From Taxillus chinensis (taxonomy: Eukaryota > Streptophyta > Magnoliopsida > Santalales > Loranthaceae): a DNA stretch of 64,000 bases. The notes below the pieces were generated by a model, which did no database searches, was not told the DNA's origin, and saw nothing but the letters and a program-made list of their open reading frames with translations. Each line of letters begins with the position of its first letter. The stretch's first letter is position 1. Positions 59,651 through 64,000 of the stretch are shown in pieces. Location of the stretch: positions 685,645 through 749,644 of the forward strand of contig CM042091.1 of NCBI GenBank assembly GCA_023512835.1, written 5' to 3'. A program made the translations under genes and the position numbers.

Positions 59651-61620
59651 AAAGCGAAAGGGATGTTATGAAAGTGATACAAGACCCTCGAAGGAGTTTG
59701 ATAATTAACGCTACAAGTAGACATTCGGTTGATAAGATAAACAACAATCATAATGGCATCCACCTTAAGGAGATGCTTCGGTTTTTATGTTCTACTATGT
59801 TATTTTGTTGTTGTAATATCCGATACCTAAAATAAGCTAAAAGATAACTTGTATTTGGGATTGAGGATGTTATTTGGTATTGTATTTAGAATTATTGGTC
59901 ATTTTGACTATAATTGGGATTTATTAGGGGTCTAGTTGACCCAGAGATATTTTAGTAATATCCAGTGGTAATTTATATGGAAAATTAGTTCATTTCATAA
60001 TTTGGGAATTTAATTAAATTGTCATTGAAAGGAAAATCAGAATTTTCTTTAATTAAGAGCTTTCTTGGGATACTCGAGTCATACCAGAAGCGAACATAAA
60101 AAACTATTATTCAGTGTAGTCATGTCAACCTTCTCAATTTTACCAAACTTGCGAATATCAATTGGGTGAAAAAAATCACAATACACCAGATTTACATACT
60201 AACAAACTATTCAACAAGTTTATCTCTTGTATTTTTTAACTTGTAATTATTTATAAATGAGAAGTTTTCAGCTTTTTTTTCATATTGATGTGCATGGATT
60301 TTGTTATTATTTTAACGTTTAAAATATTATTTTAACAACTTCATTTTTTTTTCATTGGTTAGTTGATGACATCTAGTATTTATTTTTTTGTATTAGAAGT
60401 ATGTTACAAATGTTTTTTCATTTATTTAAATGAGAAACAAAATAATGTCACTTGTAAAAAAGGGTTAAATTCATTACAAGTAAAATGTTTTCTAATATGT
60501 ATTATGTTTTTAATTTGAAATCAAAACATGCAAAAAAAAAGGCAAAATATAATAGGTTTTTTTCTCTCATCTTAAAATTCACTAGTTGAATAAATAACAT
60601 GTAGAGAAAATAATAATAAAAAGGCTACCATTTTTTTTAGTTTACTTTCCAAGTTTTCTCTTCATTTATATCTTTCAGGAGAGACACCCTATTTTAACAT
60701 TCTACAAGTCCAGAGAAACATCTTGCATTGATTTTTTTTCCAAGTGGGGAGGAACTTGATCAGGTACCTCTGCTTGAGAAACATTTTCATTTTTTTTTTG
60801 TTTTTAGCTTCATGGCATTTTACATTTTACTTATGGGAGTTGGAACTTAATTTTGATTTTATTTGTTATTATAGTTTTAGTTTTATGATTGAAATTATAA
60901 AATTTTAAAAATAATGTATTTAAAAAAATTAAACCTATATAAAACAAGAAAGAGAGAAAATATGATGAGTGAATGAGAGAAAAAATAAAAAATAAAAAAT
61001 ATTAAATTGAGCAAAAGAAATTAAATTTATATTTTTAAAAAAGCCAAAAAAAATCAAAAACAAAAAAGCTTATGGATTTGAATTAGGATCAAAAACACTT
61101 AGACTCGCAATTTTTCAATTTTGAATACAAAAAATACATTTTGAAGATCCGTGCAATCAAACTCAAACCATGATTCAATTTTGTTGGATTTTCTTCACTC
61201 ATATCAATTTTGTATTTTTTTATCCATATTAATTAATAAGTTCATAAATTATTTTAAAAAATAAAACAATATTATAATTTATAAAAATCTACAGATTAAT
61301 ATATTGAAAAATGAAAGTTAATATTAAAAATATCATAATTTAGTTCATTCATTTCAAATAAATAATAGTTTTCTCTATATTAAAATCAAATACCATTCAC
61401 CATCAAAATAAAAAGACAAAAAATTATTAATTAAATTTAAACATTAAAATTTTAAAATTTTAACTTTTTTTATCAAACTATAAGAATTTTATAATGCACT
61501 CTGAAATTGTAACTAAAATGTTTTCATCCAGTTAAATAATTATAAAATAAAATAAAATTTTAATGAGGTTGAATTTAAAATTGGCTTAAATAGCAAATAT
61601 TTTATTAAAAATAAGACATT
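59651..61620. other. intergenic, no gene seen
   Basis: Very AT-rich DNA with many homopolymer runs. TAATATCCGATACCTAAAAT near 59815 resembles the edge of a dispersed retroelement repeat, but nothing else supports it. Confidence 0.5.
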
Positions 61621-61622
61621 GT

Positions 61623-62540
61623 ACAAGGGGACGAATCCAGGAAGTTCTTTTAGGGAGGCTAAAATATATACTATGTAAGTCATGTTTAAACTATTGTTTA
61701 AAACTACGATTAACACTAGGGCAAAATTCTAAACCGGCAAAACCATCCAAACCGACCCGCTAAAACCACCAATTTATTAAATCGCCAAAAAAAAAAAAAC
61801 AGATTTGATTTGATTTCAAAATTACGGTTTAAATCGAACCTAACCAAATAATATTGTCATTTATTTATTTTCTATTTTTATTTTATATTTTGGAACTTAT
61901 TTATTTAAGATTGATTGCTAATATTTGATATGTTGTGTTTGTAAATTATATTATTAAATTTGGAGACTTTTTTTAGAATTATAAATTCAATATATATTAT
62001 TATTGATATGATTACACACTTTATTTTTTATTTTATAACAATTCAACTTTCAAGTAATTCAAAAATTAATAAATTAAACTCATCAAAACGCTTCTAAATC
62101 GATAATTTTTCAACATTGTTCAAATCGATCGACCCAAATGAATCAGGTCAATCCAATTTGATTTGATCCAAGCAACAAGTTTAATTTGATTTGATTTTGT
62201 TCAAACAAAAAAACATAAATTTAGTTTGAAAAATAGCTTAAATCGACCAAAATTAAACTAATTTTACCCATAATTAGTACCATCTAAGTCACAAAGTAAT
62301 GACAAAAAGCATAAAAAGCTCACCAAGTCATAATTTTTTAAAGTTATATAATTCATTTATCACTATTGCAATTAGTAACATCGTTCATCACAAATATTAT
62401 AAGACAATAAATTATATTACTAATTAATTTTAATTTTATATTATATATAACTAAAATTAAATTTTATACTTTAAATATTTATTTATTTAAAAAAAAAAAA
62501 GATGTGAGAGGAGGGGCCATCCTCCCCTAGCTTTGTTTTT
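61623..62540. mobile_element. worn hAT-type element (tentative)
   Basis: Left end ACAAGGGGACGAATCCAGGAA resembles the CAGGGGCGGATCCAGG termini of plant hAT elements, followed by GGGAGGCTAAAAT as in that group. The right part has GAGGAGGGGCCATCCTCCCC, TAGCTTTG, a palindrome seen near their 3' ends. There is no transposase. A smaller element (61717-62272) appears inserted within it. Confidence 0.4.
61717..62272. mobile_element. hAT-like MITE (556 bp)
   Basis: Left end TAGGGCAAAATTCTAAAC; inverted right end TATGGGTAAAATTAG. Flanks ATTAACAC (61709-61716) and ATTAGTAC (62273-62280) agree at six of eight bases. It contains paired CGACC/GGTTTAA-type subterminal motifs. Similar layout to 6570-7257 and 37258-37698. 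Confidence 0.55.
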
Positions 62541-64000
62541 TATTGTCGTGAAACTTATAAAAGTCTTTTTCTTTATCAAGTTATCTAGATTACCTGGACA
62601 TTTACCCGAGGCTTAGGTGATCGATTATTGGTTCAATTACTAGATTAGCGATCGGATCGATTATTTAATTAATAATTATATATATATATATTAAACTAAT
62701 ACATTAAAAATACTTTTAATATAATACTATTTATTTTAAATATTATTAGATTAAAATGTTAATATTAACCATCAATTTTAAATTAAAATTATATTATAAA
62801 ATAAGTTAATATGCCATTTTATCATTTAAAAAAATCGTTCTATTAAACTTGTTCGGGTAGTCTAGGTCACAAAATATCGCCGATTTAACTTGGTTTTCTA
62901 ATTTTTTTATAGAAATGAGCCAATTGAAACTCAAACCAGTTAAGTGTCTAGGTCACCAATCCACCTGTTCGCCTGATCAGAAAAATTCAATAACTATGCT
63001 TAAAAAAGTTTGTTTATAATTTTATTTTATGTTATTATTACTTGGAAGGATTTTTTTATAATTTAACTTATGTTTGTTAAGCGGAAAATGATTGGAAAAG
63101 AATCAAATTTTATTTATTTATTGTGTTTGATACATATAAAAAGTGAAAATCTTTTGTGAGATTATTATAACCTAAGCAAAAGTAAATTAATTTTTCCTTA
63201 CTAATTCGATTCCCAAAATTTATTCTTGTACAATAAAAATAGCCAAAGGAGCAATATTAGAGCATTCACCAAAGAGAGACCCAAGAAAGACACAAGCTAA
63301 AATTTTTTTGTTCCCATTGCCAAATATTGATATTAGAGTGCCCGCACTGAAATAAACCTCGTACCTAGAGAACTAGTGTTGGACTCATTAATTATTTTTC
63401 TAAATTATACATACATGGCTAAATAGTAACCACATATGACTATAAAATATCCTCAAAATATACATTTTAATTAAAAAGTTTAGCTAATTATAACTTTTAC
63501 TCATTAGTTCTCTAAATTTGGGGAACCAATGAAGTATAAGTCATAATTTGTTAAAGTTTTTATCTAAAAATGTAATTCAAAATATATTATAGACATATGT
63601 GATTAATATTTAATTAAATGCATATAATTTTAAAAAATGTTTGGTGAGTTTAGTACAAATGGTATTGATAAAAAAATCCAAAGTCGTGAAGGATTCAAAC
63701 CTAGTAATGGGGAATGGGTTAAAAAAAACTTTGCCTACACCTCACCTTTGAACGAATTATTTCCTTTAACAGAGTGAGTAGGAGAGTAGACAAAAGGTCT
63801 CCAATGAATCATTATTTTTGAGCATTATATTAACCTATAGGCTTTGACATTGTACATTTTGTTTTGTTTTTTTAACAACAACATTACATTGCCGACATAT
63901 AATATAAGAAAAATATTATTTGCAAATGTGTTTGAGTTTTCATCACATCTTCGATTGATATGACAATTGTTATGTCATCAAATAATGTAAAAACGAATAT
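62541..64000. other. intergenic, no gene seen
   Basis: AT-rich. A segment at about 62595-62985 has paired GATTACCTGGAC/GGTCACCAATCC motifs suggestive of another small element, but the ends are not defined. No open frame of interest up to the window edge. Confidence 0.45.

Noticed and set aside
1..64000. CRISPR array, operons, phage or bacterial defence system
   Set aside because: No regularly spaced direct repeats with unique spacers and no prokaryotic gene organisation; everything fits a plant nuclear genome.

Overview
This 64 kb window is nuclear DNA from a flowering plant. The evidence is an AT-rich background, genes split into many short GT-AG exons, dense copia-type LTR retrotransposons and small inverted-repeat transposons inside introns, and plant-specific protein families such as a DCD-domain protein. 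The species cannot be named from the sequence alone. No prokaryotic-style operon, CRISPR array, rRNA or tRNA gene was recognised.

Layout. 1-3108: 5' part of a degenerate copia retrotransposon on the minus strand (175-bp LTR, tRNA-Met-type primer site, gag, protease, integrase, start of RT). 3160-4526: decayed, internally deleted hAT transposase. 5528-13090: a minus-strand DCD-domain gene (5'UTR exon plus four coding exons, 625 codons) with a glutamine-rich C-terminus. Its introns hold a 688-bp hAT-like element with a target-site duplication, a fragment of an AAA-ATPase gene and a PIF/Harbinger transposase remnant. 13100-17500: MITE-like and low-complexity DNA, including an unusually GC-rich core at 15.3-15.75 kb. 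18505-19656: a mutated kinesin-8-type motor fragment, which may lie in a CACTA-type element whose right end is near 21118. 21.1-27.2 kb: mostly non-genic, with two small coiled-coil ORFs and a weak HMA-like fragment.

27381-57203 is the main gene: a GH38 alpha-mannosidase of the vacuolar/lysosomal type. All 29 exons can be traced and encode about 1011 residues. The catalytic and zinc-binding motifs are intact. The gene spans almost 30 kb because introns 7, 19 and 22 have absorbed retrotransposons: one with an inverted pol segment (29.07-32.6 kb), several minus-strand RT remnants and MITEs (36.8-45 kb), and an outer copia element (45956-55153) with a second copia element (49587-53444) nested in it. 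All exon phases agree except for one extra G in a G7 run in exon 24. That base would truncate the protein at residue 817, so the allele is either newly broken or carries a sequencing error.

57.5-59.65 kb holds another minus-strand copia remnant. The last 4 kb is AT-rich with small hAT-like insertions and no gene. The two intact-looking host genes are unrelated in function. Their shared feature is that insertions have enlarged their introns while the exon reading frames stayed open. I found no convincing novel multi-gene system; the most interesting signals are structural (pseudogenisation, capture of gene fragments, nested insertions and an odd intron boundary).
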